From NCBI GenBank assembly GCA_030607875.1, contig JAUWJD010000018.1, forward strand, positions 1-62,488: a stretch of DNA of 62,488 nt. The letters run 5' to 3'. Positions within the stretch are counted from its first letter, which is position 1. Every line of letters begins with the position of its first letter. Source of the DNA: Chloroflexota bacterium. Lineage in GTDB: Bacteria > Chloroflexota > Anaerolineae > UBA2200. The notes beneath the pieces were generated by a model, which was not told the origin of the DNA, searched no databases, and saw nothing but the letters and a program-made list of their open reading frames with translations. A program made the position numbers and the translations under genes. Shown one piece after another: positions 26,933 through 35,610 of this stretch.

Positions 26933-28117
26933 ATGGCAAAGGACAAACTGGCTTTTATTGACGAGGACGTCGCCAATCTCAAGGAGCAAGGACTGTTTAT
27001 CAACATTCGCACCATCGAAAGTGCGCAGGGTGCGTGGATCGTCGTGGATGGCAAGCGGGTGCTTGACTTTTGTTCTAACAACTACCTGGGATTAGCCAAT
27101 CATCCGCGCATGAGGGAGGCAGCAAAAAAGGCCATTGACGAGTTTGGTGTGGGCCCAGCCGCTGTGCGCACCATCGCTGGCACACTCAGTCTGCACCATG
27201 AGTTGGAAAGGCGGCTGGCCGCGTTCAAGGGCGTAGAAGATGCTCTCTATGTGCAATCGGGCCTTTGCGCCAACCAGGCAGCGATTCCACCGCTTGTAGG
27301 CAGGGAAGATGTCGTTTTCTCTGACCGGCTTAACCATGCCTCGATCATTGACGGCTGCCGGCTGTCCAGGGCCAAGATCGTGGTGTATGAGCACTGCGAT
27401 GTTGCCGACGCCGAACGTGTCATTAAGGAGAACCTGCCTAACTACCGGCGAGGTCTTCTGGTCACAGATGGCGTATTCAGCATGGATGGTGACGTCGCCC
27501 CGCTGGACAAGTTATACGAAGTTGCTGAACGCTACGGCGTGATGACCATGGTTGACGATGCCCACGGGGAGGGTGTACTGGGTAAGGGCGGCCGGGGCAT
27601 TGTGGATCACTTTGGTCTGCACGGCAAATTCGACGTGGAGATGGGCACTCTATCAAAGGCCTTTGGCGTGGTGGGTGGTGTGCTCGCCGGGAAGCGCAAG
27701 ATTGTGGACTACTTGCGGCAGAAGGCGCGGCCCTTCCTCTTCTCCAGCGCAGTGCCCGCTGCTGACACTGCCGCCTGCCTGGCGGCAGTGGATATACTAG
27801 AGTCCTCCACTGAACTGGTGGACCGCTTGTGGGAGAACGCCGACTATTTCAAGGCCGAGATGAAGCGCCTGGGCTTTGACACCGGGAACAGCATGACGCC
27901 CATCACTCCGGTCATGCTTGGCGAAGCACCACTGGCCAAAGAGTTTTCTCGCAAGCTGTTTGATGAGGGCCTCTTTGCCATGGCCATCGGCTTCCCCACC
28001 GTGCCGCGAGGCCTGGCGCGCATCCGCGTCATGATCTCGGCTTCGCACAGCAAGCAAGACCTGGATCAAGGCCTGGAGGCATTTGCCAAGGTGGGCAAAG
28101 AGCTGGGGGTTGTCTGA
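26933..28117 (+). CDS. kbl: 2-amino-3-ketobutyrate CoA ligase (glycine C-acetyltransferase)
   Basis: A 394-aa PLP enzyme of the alpha-oxoamine synthase family. The PLP lysine is Lys242 in GTLSKAFG; Asp208 and His211 lie in [22 protein letters not shown] and [14 protein letters not shown] are family signatures. It converts 2-amino-3-oxobutyrate and CoA to glycine and acetyl-CoA, completing threonine breakdown started by the upstream dehydrogenase. RBS GGAGGAAAG precedes the ATG. The related 8-amino-7-oxononanoate synthase is the main alternative, made less likely by the neighbour. Confidence 0.93.
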   Translation: MAKDKLAFIDEDVANLKEQGLFINIRTIESAQGAWIVVDGKRVLDFCSNNYLGLANHPRMREAAKKAIDEFGVGPAAVRTIAGTLSLHHELERRLAAFKGVEDALYVQSGLCANQAAIPPLVGREDVVFSDRLNHASIIDGCRLSRAKIVVYEHCDVADAERVIKENLPNYRRGLLVTDGVFSMDGDVAPLDKLYEVAERYGVMTMVDDAHGEGVLGKGGRGIVDHFGLHGKFDVEMGTLSKAFGVVGGVLAGKRKIVDYLRQKARPFLFSSAVPAADTAACLAAVDILESSTELVDRLWENADYFKAEMKRLGFDTGNSMTPITPVMLGEAPLAKEFSRKLFDEGLFAMAIGFPTVPRGLARIRVMISASHSKQDLDQGLEAFAKVGKELGVV

Positions 28118-28269
28118 GGCAACTGGTCTGGAAACGCTGGAAGAGGGGAAAGACACGCTGGCGCTGGGTGTGCCCCGTGAGAGAGCCGCATTGGGGACAG
28201 TGGGAAAAGGTCCCTGGCGGATGGCGGCCAACGAGGGTCTGAGCAACGCCTTTTGGCGGAAGCAAGGGC

Positions 28270-28372
28270 TAAGGAGCATCGCCGAACGGTATCACCAACT
28301 GCGTGTGGCTTGACACCTGCATGTCCGGTGGTGTGAGAGGGGGCGCTTAGCCGCTGCCCCCTACTCGATCCA
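28270..28372 (+). other. Possible fossil of a group II intron 3' end
   Basis: CCTGCATGTCCGGTGGTGTG (28317-28336), then AGAGGGGGCG...GCCCCCTACTCGAT, resembles the domain V/VI end of bacterial group II introns as I remember it. The 5' strand of domain V is degenerate and no intron-encoded reverse transcriptase is present. The hairpin GGGGGC (28339-28344) / GCCCCC (28356-28361) could equally be a terminator for kbl. The rest of 28118-28446 holds no supported gene. Confidence 0.3.
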
Positions 28373-28446
28373 ATGCGGTCAATAGAGTCTGTCCTTGCCA
28401 GGTGCGTGCTCGGCCGGGACACGCTGTGCATTTGCAGTTGCACGAC

Positions 28447-28475
28447 TTGGATTTTCTCTCATTTTGCAGTATCAT
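28447..28475 (+). promoter_or_regulatory. Promoter of rplI
   Basis: TTGGAT (28447-28452), a 17-bp spacer and TATCAT (28470-28475), about 58 bp before the GTG start. Confidence 0.55.
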
Positions 28476-28532
28476 TTCGATGTGAGACGTGAGGCAGTCG
28501 TTGTTCGACTACTGAGTTAGAGGAGAAGCAGT

Positions 28533-29003
28533 GTGCAAGTTCTGTTGCTGAAAGACATCAAGAGGTTAGGAACGGCAGGGGAAATCAAGAAGGTAGCCGA
28601 TGGCTATGCCCGTAACTACCTGATACCGCGCGGCCTGGCGGTGGTGGCTACGCCTGGTGCGCTTCGACGCACGGAGGTGCAGAAAGCTATCGAGGAGCAG
28701 CGCGAAGAACGCATTCGCACCGACAGCGTTGCTTTGGCAGAGCGGTTGTCCGAGATTACCCTGACTTTTAAGGTCAAGGCCAGTGACAAGGGACGCTTGT
28801 ACGGGGCCGTCACCTCTGCGGACATTGCAGCAGAGATCGAGAAGCAGATTGGTCACCCCGTTGACAAGCGCAAGATCCTATTGGATGAGTCAATCCGTTT
28901 GCTGGGCAGTCACCAGATTCCAATCCGGCTGCCGTCTGGTGTGATCCCAGAGGTCACTGTGGTTGTCGAGCAGTTGGTAGAGGAAGAAGGAGAAGGTAGC
29001 TAG
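28533..29003 (+). CDS. rplI: 50S ribosomal protein L9
   Basis: A 156-aa protein. The N-terminal rRNA-binding domain has MQVLLLKDIKRLG and the GYARNYLIPRGLA signature; a long connecting helix (about residues 41-75) leads to a C-terminal domain with GRLYGAVTSADIA. L9 binds 23S rRNA at the base of the L1 stalk and affects frame maintenance. GTG start with AGAGGAG upstream. It is not next to rpsF/rpsR as in many bacteria; ssb is at 49 kb. Confidence 0.97.
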   Translation: MQVLLLKDIKRLGTAGEIKKVADGYARNYLIPRGLAVVATPGALRRTEVQKAIEEQREERIRTDSVALAERLSEITLTFKVKASDKGRLYGAVTSADIAAEIEKQIGHPVDKRKILLDESIRLLGSHQIPIRLPSGVIPEVTVVVEQLVEEEGEGS

Positions 29004-29087
29004 GCACAGTCTTGCCGCTGGTCGCGCCGGTGTGGGCACTGGCCGGGGTTGGCACAGCCTGCTGGCGGGCAACAAGGGGGCGGACCA

Positions 29088-29452
29088 TGAATGAGAATGA
29101 AAGGTCAATCCACTCGCTGATTATCCGGTATCTGGTGACTCATACGCAGTGCACCGGCTGTGGTCGACGTTATGCCTCTGAGGATGTGCACCTCCGCCAT
29201 CGCCGTGGTGATGTATGGCTGGCGTCGGTGATCTGCAGGCATTGTGGTCTGCAGGGCTTGATCATGGCCACCGTCAGTGCAGACCATGCGCAAGAGATGG
29301 AAGCTGCTCTTGATCCTGAGGCTGAAGAGCGGGCCGCCTTCCAGAAAATGGGGCCCATCAGCGGTGACGAAGTGTTGGATTTCTACCGCTTTCTTGAGGG
29401 GTTCGGTGGTGATATGCGGCAGTTGCTCAGAGTTGGTAAAGGCAAGCCGTAA
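29088..29452 (+). CDS. Conserved hypothetical zinc-ribbon protein
   Basis: A 121-aa protein with two Cys pairs, CTGC (about residues 22-25) and CRHC (about 50-53), spaced as in a treble-clef or zinc-ribbon fold, followed by an acidic helical tail. There is no signal peptide. It follows rplI by 84 bp in the same direction and may be cotranscribed. I do not recognise the family; a nucleic-acid or protein contact role is only a guess. The ATG at 29088 is chosen over an upstream non-ATG extension that overlaps low-quality sequence. Confidence 0.65.
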
Positions 29453-29464
29453 GCACAACGATTA

Positions 29465-29827
29465 CTATTTGGGAAACAGGCCGCGCCTCTCTGGCGCGGC
29501 CTGTTTTGCTATCCGCGCTACTTCTCTTCTTTCTCTGTTTGCTCTGCCTCGGAGGAACTGAGCGATCAGGGCCGAGACGCCGAGCACAATCAGGATGCCG
29601 GGCCAGAAGATGTGGTAGTAAAAGAGAAAGAACAGTCCTACCCACCATAGCCCGCTCTGCAAGCCGTACCAACCCCGGCCTGTGGCCAACCCGGCAAGGA
29701 TGGACGATAGGCCCAGTACGCCCAGGATGGCTGGGAAGAAGTCAAGCCTCAGCAGGAAGATCAGGCCGATACCGGTGAGCAGCAATCCGCCGCTTAAGGT
29801 CCCATATAGCGATGATCGAGATTTTAT
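29465..29827 (-). CDS. Small membrane protein, LiaI/LiaF-like TM region, possible AUA start
   Basis: About 120 aa with four short hydrophobic segments, including LLLTGIGLIFLL, FFPAILGVLGLSSILAG and FFLFYYHIFWPGILIVLGVS, then a basic tail. The pattern of paired helices with a W-PG-L/ILG motif resembles the LiaI/LiaF-type (DUF5668) region of cell-envelope stress proteins. In the well-supported frame the first standard start is an internal TTG (29785). The best-placed start with an upstream AAAGGA is an ATA at 29827 (ATAAAATCTCGATC), which would be a rare initiator or a sequencing error for ATG. Confidence 0.6.
   Translation of the reverse strand: MKSRSSLYGTLSGGLLLTGIGLIFLLRLDFFPAILGVLGLSSILAGLATGRGWYGLQSGLWWVGLFFLFYYHIFWPGILIVLGVSALIAQFLRGRANRERREVARIAKQAAPERRGLFPK
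29475..29510. terminator. Bidirectional terminator between convergent genes
   Basis: Perfect 13-bp stem AACAGGCCGCGCC (29475-29487) with GGCGCGGCCTGTT (29493-29505), 5-nt loop, then TTTTGC on the plus strand. It overlaps the last codons of the minus-strand membrane-protein gene. Confidence 0.85.
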
Positions 29828-30157
29828 GGTGAGTTGTCCTTTCTGATGTGATGTTCCTCAGGCGATACTTCTGTGGTGATGCCCTGTCTTTACTACGTAC
29901 CGAGCGCGCTTTGGGTTCACGCTGGGGCAAAATGGGCGTCCCACCGAGCGCTCGGAAGGATCTCTACCTTTCCAGCAGGCTGACCCATCAGCATTGCGGC
30001 GTTACTTGCAGCAGACACAAGGCGGTCTGAGGACGGCTCATGGGAAGCACGGGCTGGCGGGTCATGGGTTGTGACGTCGACGAAAGGCCGTGCGTTGGCG
30101 AGGAGTTGGGCGCTGCCAGGTCTTTAAGATCGGACAGCAAGCCAAGGGATTGACAAG
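29828..30157. other. Intergenic region at the left side of the accessory island
   Basis: No gene or clear repeat was identified. Its left half should contain the promoter of the minus-strand membrane-protein gene. Confidence 0.35.
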
Positions 30158-31213
30158 CTAAGTCTGTACCAGCTTCAGGACTGCGTTGTCAAACTCTCGT
30201 TCGGTGTGAAGTGCGGAATCCACCGACACGGCGCCCCAAAACTGCTGTTGGGCCTCTCTGCTGTGCCACACCCTTTCTATCATCCGGGCTGCGATTCTCG
30301 GTCTACCAACAGGCCACAAGACCTCATCTGCTGCACAACCCAAGATCTCCCTGTTCGCCGGAATGTCCGTTGCGATTGGAATTGTGCCACCTATGAGTGC
30401 CTCTAGTATCACTCTTGGCCGGCCTTCCTGCTGCGAAGGCAATACCAAGAAGTCCGCAGCCGAGATCTCGCAAAGACTCACATCATGTGGTTGCCAGCCA
30501 AGATCCCTCACTGAAGCAGACGTAGCACCTAGTTGTCGGATTACATCTTCTCTGAGCGGACCATCTCCCACCAAAGACACTTCGGGAGGCAGCTCAAGAA
30601 ACTCACCCAAGGCTGCTACTAATTCCGGCAAATCAAGGACACGCTTTCTCTCGCAGAACTGTCCGGCATACACCAACTTCGGAGGGCGTCTAAGCGATTC
30701 TGGCTTTTTCGACATCTGTTGACTGGCAGGTGGGGGGTGCCGGAGGACAATTGGTGTGAGGTGGAAGGCATCTGCGAGCAGTTGCGCCAGATGTTTGGCA
30801 ACACATCCCACACGAGTTGCACGCGAAAGCATGTCCCCTAATTGTGGTTCTGCATGGGTTCTACGGCCATAGCTACCTCCACGGATGACAAGCGCATAGG
30901 AGAGCGACTGTCGTAACGCAACGGTAGACACCAGGTGAAACAGGGTGGTGGAAGACCCTATTAGCATTCGAGCGTGCATTTGACGTGCTAGTTCGGCGAG
31001 CTCTTCCTGTCTGTCTCCTATCTCTATTATGGAGTGCCGAGGCAGGCGAGTGAGCAACGATCCGTTTCGGGACGGGTCGGGGCGAAGCCGTTCCACCAAG
31101 ATGAGCGCCGCACGGAGGCCTGCCTTAAGAAGCGACGCAACGAGGTCGGCAGATGACAAGACGCTACCTGCTCCCCATGTGAGCGAGCGAGATACCACCA
31201 ATACCATAATCAC
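30158..31213 (-). CDS. Glycosyltransferase, GT4-like
   Basis: A 351-aa GT-B fold protein. The C-terminal donor domain starts at LVYAGQFCERKRV and includes SLVGDGPLREDV and the E-x7-E-like segment EGRPRVILEALIGGTIPIA, which binds the nucleotide-sugar phosphates in GT4 enzymes. Start GTG 31213, or ATG 31207 with AGGT upstream. It is the last gene of a minus-strand glycosyltransferase cluster, downstream of a broken methyltransferase and two more transferases, probably for a surface polysaccharide. Donor and acceptor are unknown. Confidence 0.82.
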   Translation of the reverse strand: MIMVLVVSRSLTWGAGSVLSSADLVASLLKAGLRAALILVERLRPDPSRNGSLLTRLPRHSIIEIGDRQEELAELARQMHARMLIGSSTTLFHLVSTVALRQSLSYALVIRGGSYGRRTHAEPQLGDMLSRATRVGCVAKHLAQLLADAFHLTPIVLRHPPPASQQMSKKPESLRRPPKLVYAGQFCERKRVLDLPELVAALGEFLELPPEVSLVGDGPLREDVIRQLGATSASVRDLGWQPHDVSLCEISAADFLVLPSQQEGRPRVILEALIGGTIPIATDIPANREILGCAADEVLWPVGRPRIAARMIERVWHSREAQQQFWGAVSVDSALHTEREFDNAVLKLVQT

Positions 31214-31309
31214 TTACCTGTTTGGAAGTCGTGCAACAAATATGCTCTCCTGCCCCAGTTTTCGAATCACTGGCCAGTAAGACATGCGCTCGAACAGGTG
31301 TCGATCAAT

Positions 31310-31983
31310 TCACCGTAGCACATGGTTCTTGTCCAAAGCGTCGTCAATTGGTTTCAGACTTTCGCTCTTGGTGTCAAAGGAAATACTGGGAATGAAGTAG
31401 AATCCACGCTCATGGATTACTTGGAGGCCAGTCCTGAAGATCAATTGGCGCCAGTAACTTGCTCCACCAACATGAATGTGCCGATCTCGATAGTGCCGAT
31501 ATGGATCCAGAAACCTGACGCACTCCAAATGGTACCATTGAGGAGTAACGATTAATAGCCGACTTCCAATAACAGCTGTCTCTCGTAGAACTCGATTTGG
31601 TCGGCTATGTGTTCCAGGATATCACTGAGAACAACCCAATAGAAGCGTTTGGAAGCGATGTCAGCCAAGTGGTGGGCGTCTCCGACATAGTCAGGTTGAA
31701 AAAGCTGGTTGATGTCAAACCCTGCGTATTGGCCACCCTCCGTCAAAATCTTCTCAGCCAACGGTCGTGTTGCACAACCAACATCCAGGATTGAGACGGG
31801 AGGGTTGGGCTGAACAATGCTCCTCAGGGCTTTGTGCTTGCACCCTCACTTGCTCTTTGGAGGGCGATCGTAAACACGACCGTATCTATCATGCCTGTAG
31901 AATCTCAAGAGGTAGTGGCGGTTTCCTGTCCTCTTGTAAAGGTCGATCAGGTCGTCGGGACTACTGCTTCGAGAGCCGCTCAT
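31310..31983 (-). pseudogene. Broken class I SAM-dependent methyltransferase
   Basis: The N-terminal part starts at ATG 31983 (MSGSRSSSPDDLIDLYKRTG) and overlaps the upstream transferase gene by 23 bp. It reads to an in-frame TGA after RPPKSK. Past the TGA the same frame continues with SILDVGCATRPLAEKIL (motif I), AGFDINQLF and LSDILEHI (post-motif), reaching a stop after IEFYERQLLLEVGY. The C-terminal part (RLLIVTPQWYHLECVRFL) is in another frame, so at least one frameshift and one stop interrupt it. It was probably a polysaccharide-tailoring methyltransferase of the cluster. Assembly or read errors could mimic the damage. Confidence 0.75.
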
Positions 31984-33118
31984 AGATGCTCCGTAGTCTC
32001 TGAACTTCCCGTTCTACCAGGTAATCAGGCTCGATCAAGTGACGGGCGTTCTTCCCTAGATTCGTGAGTTGAGATGGATTTGAGAGCAGTGCTATTACCG
32101 CTCGAGCCCCTTCAGCGGAATCAAACGGATTGAGAAGGATCCCGGCATCGGTGTTCTCTAGTAGTTCTGTGCATCCATTCACCGCCGTGGCTGCCACCGG
32201 TGTACCTCGTGACATCGCCTCTATAGCAGCGTTTGGCATACCCTCTCGACGACTGGTGAGCAGAAAGAGGTCCACTACGGACAGAAGCCTAGCCAGGTCT
32301 CTCCTATCTGGACACGACACAGAGACGAGCTTGCGTGTCCGCTCCCGTGTGGCGGTTCCTTGAAACCTTCTGCGGAGCTTGTGGCGCCAAGAAGCGTCAA
32401 ACTTCCCTACTAGGACAAACTCAATGTTGGGAATGTCACTATGCCCAACGCTGACCAGCAGGTCTTCAAGATAGTCTGGTCCCTTCTTCCACCGAAACAC
32501 GGCATTGCTTGCTAACACGATTGACCCTTGCATCAATTCATACTGTTCGCGGATCGCTGGTGCGTCACACTGAACAGCAAGGAATGACGGTTCTATTGAG
32601 TTTCTTACGACTGAATACTGGCTAAACTCTGAGATAAGATGTGCCCAAACAAGAAGACTACTGCACACGGACGTGACAAAGTCCGCAGATTCGAGCACAC
32701 GTCTTAGCGATGCAGGTTTGTCCAGTATGGCTTTCGTGATATCATCACCCCGACATGAAACGACTACTGGGACACCAACTCGTTTTCCGCATGCAATCGC
32801 TAGATAGCCAGACGGCACAGCGTAGTATGCGTGGATGACATCTGGGCAGAACTCATTGGCAATCCTGATCAGTTCCGGTATGCACAGGCCATAGGCCGGT
32901 GTTTTGAACCATTTGTCCGGAAACCGATGGACGCGAATACCCTTGAATTCAGCGCTTTCGGGTTGCCCGAAACCAGCAGGTGTGTGATCTCCATGGTTTC
33001 TTGTAATGACCTCTGCCTTGTCTCCGACGGCGAGCAGCGCCGTGCTCAGACGGAAGGTCGCGGCCGCGACCCCTCCCAGTCGCGGCGGAAACTGGCTTGT
33101 GATGATCAGTACTCTCAT
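31961..33118 (-). CDS. Glycosyltransferase family 4 protein
   Basis: A 385-aa GT-B protein. The acceptor domain opens with MRVLIITSQFPPRLGGVAAA, the usual glycine loop. The donor domain has ASNAVFRWKKGPDYL, EFVLVGKFD and SRREGMPNAAIEAMSRGTP, the E-x7-E motif of GT4. ATG 33118 shares an ATGA overlap with the stop of the upstream gene (translational coupling), which rules out the longer frame start at 33205. Likely cytoplasmic-face synthesis of a surface glycan; sugar specificity is unknown. Confidence 0.88.
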   Translation of the reverse strand: MRVLIITSQFPPRLGGVAAATFRLSTALLAVGDKAEVITRNHGDHTPAGFGQPESAEFKGIRVHRFPDKWFKTPAYGLCIPELIRIANEFCPDVIHAYYAVPSGYLAIACGKRVGVPVVVSCRGDDITKAILDKPASLRRVLESADFVTSVCSSLLVWAHLISEFSQYSVVRNSIEPSFLAVQCDAPAIREQYELMQGSIVLASNAVFRWKKGPDYLEDLLVSVGHSDIPNIEFVLVGKFDASWRHKLRRRFQGTATRERTRKLVSVSCPDRRDLARLLSVVDLFLLTSRREGMPNAAIEAMSRGTPVAATAVNGCTELLENTDAGILLNPFDSAEGARAVIALLSNPSQLTNLGKNARHLIEPDYLVEREVQRLRSIYERLSKQ

Positions 33119-34182
33119 TCGAGTATTGCTCCGGCGAGCTCCACCGCACTTAAGGCAACTTGTGAGCTTGCCTTCGCCTTGCTCCTTCCCCGAACGGCAG
33201 GACAAGCCTCGGGATGCTTGACTGGCTCTACGGGGAATCCCGCCGGTACGCTCAGCGGAATTGACCAGTGATTTGCCTCCTTCGCAGCCAAGGCAGTATT
33301 CACCTCCCCGCGAGGGCGCACCATCATTTCAGCCTGCTTGACCAGTCCTGTATATCGGATTCTGCTAAGGGTTCCCGTAACCACAAAGCTCTCAAAGAGG
33401 TCTACGAGGGCCAGTCTCCTAAACATTGGGACCAGGATGTTTTGGTCAATGTGGCCGGCATGGACCCATCTCTGAACGATGCCATCTTTGATCAACCTAG
33501 ATACAAGATCGAGCAACTCCCTGTTGTCAGTAAGAGAACTGAGCAGGCCGGTCGTTACGACATATGGACAGCCATCACTGAGTTCACGTATCCATTCGCA
33601 GCAATCATCAGGTGGGCACAGGGCATCTATCTCTGGAGTGAGTTCGGTGTCCACGAGCAAGGTCCTGTCCGTTTCATAGAAGGCTGCCAGATGGGAGGCT
33701 ATCGTGTGATTTGGCGAAAGTATATGGTCGGCGGTGCTGTGAACTAGGTCAACCTCGTGTGGGGAGTTCAGATGGTGTTCAAAGGCATCGCGATAGTTCA
33801 CCAGCACCGATAGCGGAGTACTGGTGAGTCGAGACGCGATGCTGGCAACGTATCCAGCTCGTTCTACCCCGATGGCGAGCACGTGATCGTAGCTTGACCG
33901 GGAAAGCTCACCCTCCAACCGGTGCAACAGCCTCGGTCGTCCGTTACGGCCAAAATCTCCATTAGGCCACCACTGTACTCTGAGATCACCTCGCGGAGAA
34001 CTCGCGACCTCAAAAGCCGTTTGGTCGAGGCCAAGACCTGTAGATGCCTTTGGCAGAATCAAGGTCACCTCTGCTCCTGTCGCTAGAAACCCTGCTACTA
34101 GCTGCGTCACTAGAGCGGGCATACCGCTTGGGTAGCGATGTTCATGGGGGTGCATAACGAGAACACTTGCCGCTTCAGTCAT
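33115..34182 (-). CDS. Glycosyltransferase-like GT-B protein (divergent)
   Basis: About 355 aa. The N-terminus, ASVLVMHPHEHRYPSGMPAL followed by GAEVTLILP, looks like a GT-B acceptor domain. The second half, with VVTTGLLSSLTDNRELLDLV and VVTGTLSRIRYTGLVKQAEM, fits a weak donor domain. The E-x7-E motif is not clear, so activity is uncertain. The start at 34182 is chosen because GAGGT lies 9 nt upstream; it abuts the alternative ATG 34191. First gene of the cluster; its product may initiate or assist glycan assembly. Confidence 0.6.
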   Translation of the reverse strand: MTEAASVLVMHPHEHRYPSGMPALVTQLVAGFLATGAEVTLILPKASTGLGLDQTAFEVASSPRGDLRVQWWPNGDFGRNGRPRLLHRLEGELSRSSYDHVLAIGVERAGYVASIASRLTSTPLSVLVNYRDAFEHHLNSPHEVDLVHSTADHILSPNHTIASHLAAFYETDRTLLVDTELTPEIDALCPPDDCCEWIRELSDGCPYVVTTGLLSSLTDNRELLDLVSRLIKDGIVQRWVHAGHIDQNILVPMFRRLALVDLFESFVVTGTLSRIRYTGLVKQAEMMVRPRGEVNTALAAKEANHWSIPLSVPAGFPVEPVKHPEACPAVRGRSKAKASSQVALSAVELAGAILE

Positions 34183-34191
34183 AGAAACCAT

Positions 34192-34962
34192 ACCTCAATC
34201 ACGTCAGCCAGTCCAGTGCAACACCGCACTCTTGGACAAAGGTAGCATCTTCCTCACACGAGGGACCTGCGCACACTTAAGAAGAGGAATAGTAAAAAGG
34301 CACACCACTTGGTGCGATGGTTGGGGACAGATCGCTCACTGGCCAAACACAGAAGCGCCCAACGCCCTGGAAGTGCGCTCTCAGCGTCACGGAGTCTTGC
34401 GGCGCGAGGCTAATGCGCAACCACAGTGGCAACGAAGCACCATACGAGAACTCGCACCCAGGACCAGCGGCCGTTCATGCCGGTCCCATTCCTTGCGGCG
34501 AAACGTTCCGAACCGCGCAGGACCTGAAAGCTCCGCCCTATGCCCCAGGCATGTTAGCCTTCTGCGAGGCCTCTTTGTTCTTGGAAGACGAGAAGCGCAA
34601 ACTGTCGGCGAAAAGTGGTCGTGTGGAGCCAACGCGTAGTATACGAGGAAGATCCTTGAGGTGCTAGGCTACGCGACCTAAGTGCATTGTAGCGCGCTCG
34701 CGCTCATTTGTCAAGCAGCCTCTTGCGCGCCCAGGAGAACCTAGCCACTCGTCCTCGGGGAGCTGCTGCGCCAGCTTGGCCGCATCGTGCTCATCCGCCA
34801 GCGACTTGAAGGCTGACGGTCCGCCCCTCGTTCTTCAGCAGGCACTTCAAATGAAGCGGATTCCTCAGTTCCTCCACATAGCACGTAGAGGGGAAGCTAG
34901 CTCCTCTCAGCGAACGGCCTCAGGCAGAACCGGCGACCCACTGAGTGCTTATAAAGGAATCA
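34192..34962. other. Intergenic region upstream of the glycosyltransferase cluster
   Basis: Plus-strand frames at 34232-34667 show no recognisable domains or credible starts. The region must contain the cluster promoter, but no convincing -35/-10 pair was found. Confidence 0.35.
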
Positions 34963-35086
34963 ACAGTACTTACGCAGTTGAAAAGAAACTGGTCACGAAT
35001 TGCACGAATTAATACGAAAAAGAATAGAGAATCAGTGAAATTCGTGTAATTCGTGGCGAAATCCTAAGCAAGTGCGTAAGTACTGT
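34963..35086. mobile_element. MITE-like element with 14-bp terminal inverted repeats
   Basis: Termini ACAGTACTTACGCA (34963-34976) and TGCGTAAGTACTGT (35073-35086) are perfect inverted repeats. Inside them, CACGAATTGCACGAATT pairs with AATTCGTGTAATTCGTG with a single G-T mismatch, so the whole 124 bp could fold into a long hairpin. There is no coding capacity. The short, palindromic form fits a non-autonomous transposable element. The target-site duplication is not clear; at most CA flanks both sides. Confidence 0.65.
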
Positions 35087-35193
35087 CAACAAAGTCGGAC
35101 AGTCTTCCCGGAAGCTTCAGCGTAGGGCATTCTTGAGCTTCTGGGAAAATGAGTACAAACACCCATTTGTCCAACGTATAACTGGTTTCTCTA

Positions 35194-35610
35194 TTAGAAG
35201 GATATCCGTCTTTCCAGTAGGTGGTAGATGGCCCCGATGCTGATGGCTATGATAAAGGAAATCACTACTCTATACGCGTAGAACCAGGCTCCGAAATATG
35301 CGACCTCTAAGAACAGTCTCATTGGGCCTACCAGGGTCTGAGCTGTGATGAAAGCAACAATTAAGCTAAGTGGGAAACCTGTTTTTCGCAAGACCCTCAG
35401 TAGGGGGAGATAGCAGGCTAATGGTCCCGGCGTAACTAGGCCTGCGAGGGCAACCACTGATAGAGTCTCCCTCAATCTTCTTTTCCGGAGGTTCTCTACC
35501 AATCCTCTTGACAGGTATGAATTGAGCACCCGGGCTACGATAATAGCCAGGAGTAATATGGGGAGAGATCTTAGGAAACGGCCTATCGTTATGTTCAGTA
35601 TATCGATCAT
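35194..35610 (-). CDS. Permease half-protein, C-terminal-like (DUF318/ArsP-type)
   Basis: A 138-aa hydrophobic protein with about four membrane segments. The re-entrant-type motif TPGPLACYLPLLRVL matches one half of the two-repeat DUF318/ArsP permease family. Its ATG overlaps the stop of the upstream half-gene (TAATG), so the two are translationally coupled and presumably assemble as a heterodimer. ArsP-type permeases export organoarsenicals or are linked to metals; the substrate here is unknown. Confidence 0.65.
   Translation of the reverse strand: MIDILNITIGRFLRSLPILLLAIIVARVLNSYLSRGLVENLRKRRLRETLSVVALAGLVTPGPLACYLPLLRVLRKTGFPLSLIVAFITAQTLVGPMRLFLEVAYFGAWFYAYRVVISFIIAISIGAIYHLLERRISF

Noticed and set aside
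28083..28313. Frame ending LRSIAERYHQLRVA as an intron-encoded protein tail
   Set aside because: Overlaps the kbl end and no reverse-transcriptase domain precedes it.
31840..31850. In-frame TGA in the methyltransferase read as selenocysteine
   Set aside because: tRNA-Sec and SelB exist, but the residue is not at a catalytic site, a separate frameshift also breaks the gene, and no SECIS-like hairpin was identified just after the codon.
34232..34667. Two overlapping plus-strand frames
   Set aside because: Compositionally random, opposite to the direction of the cluster, no recognisable start or domain.
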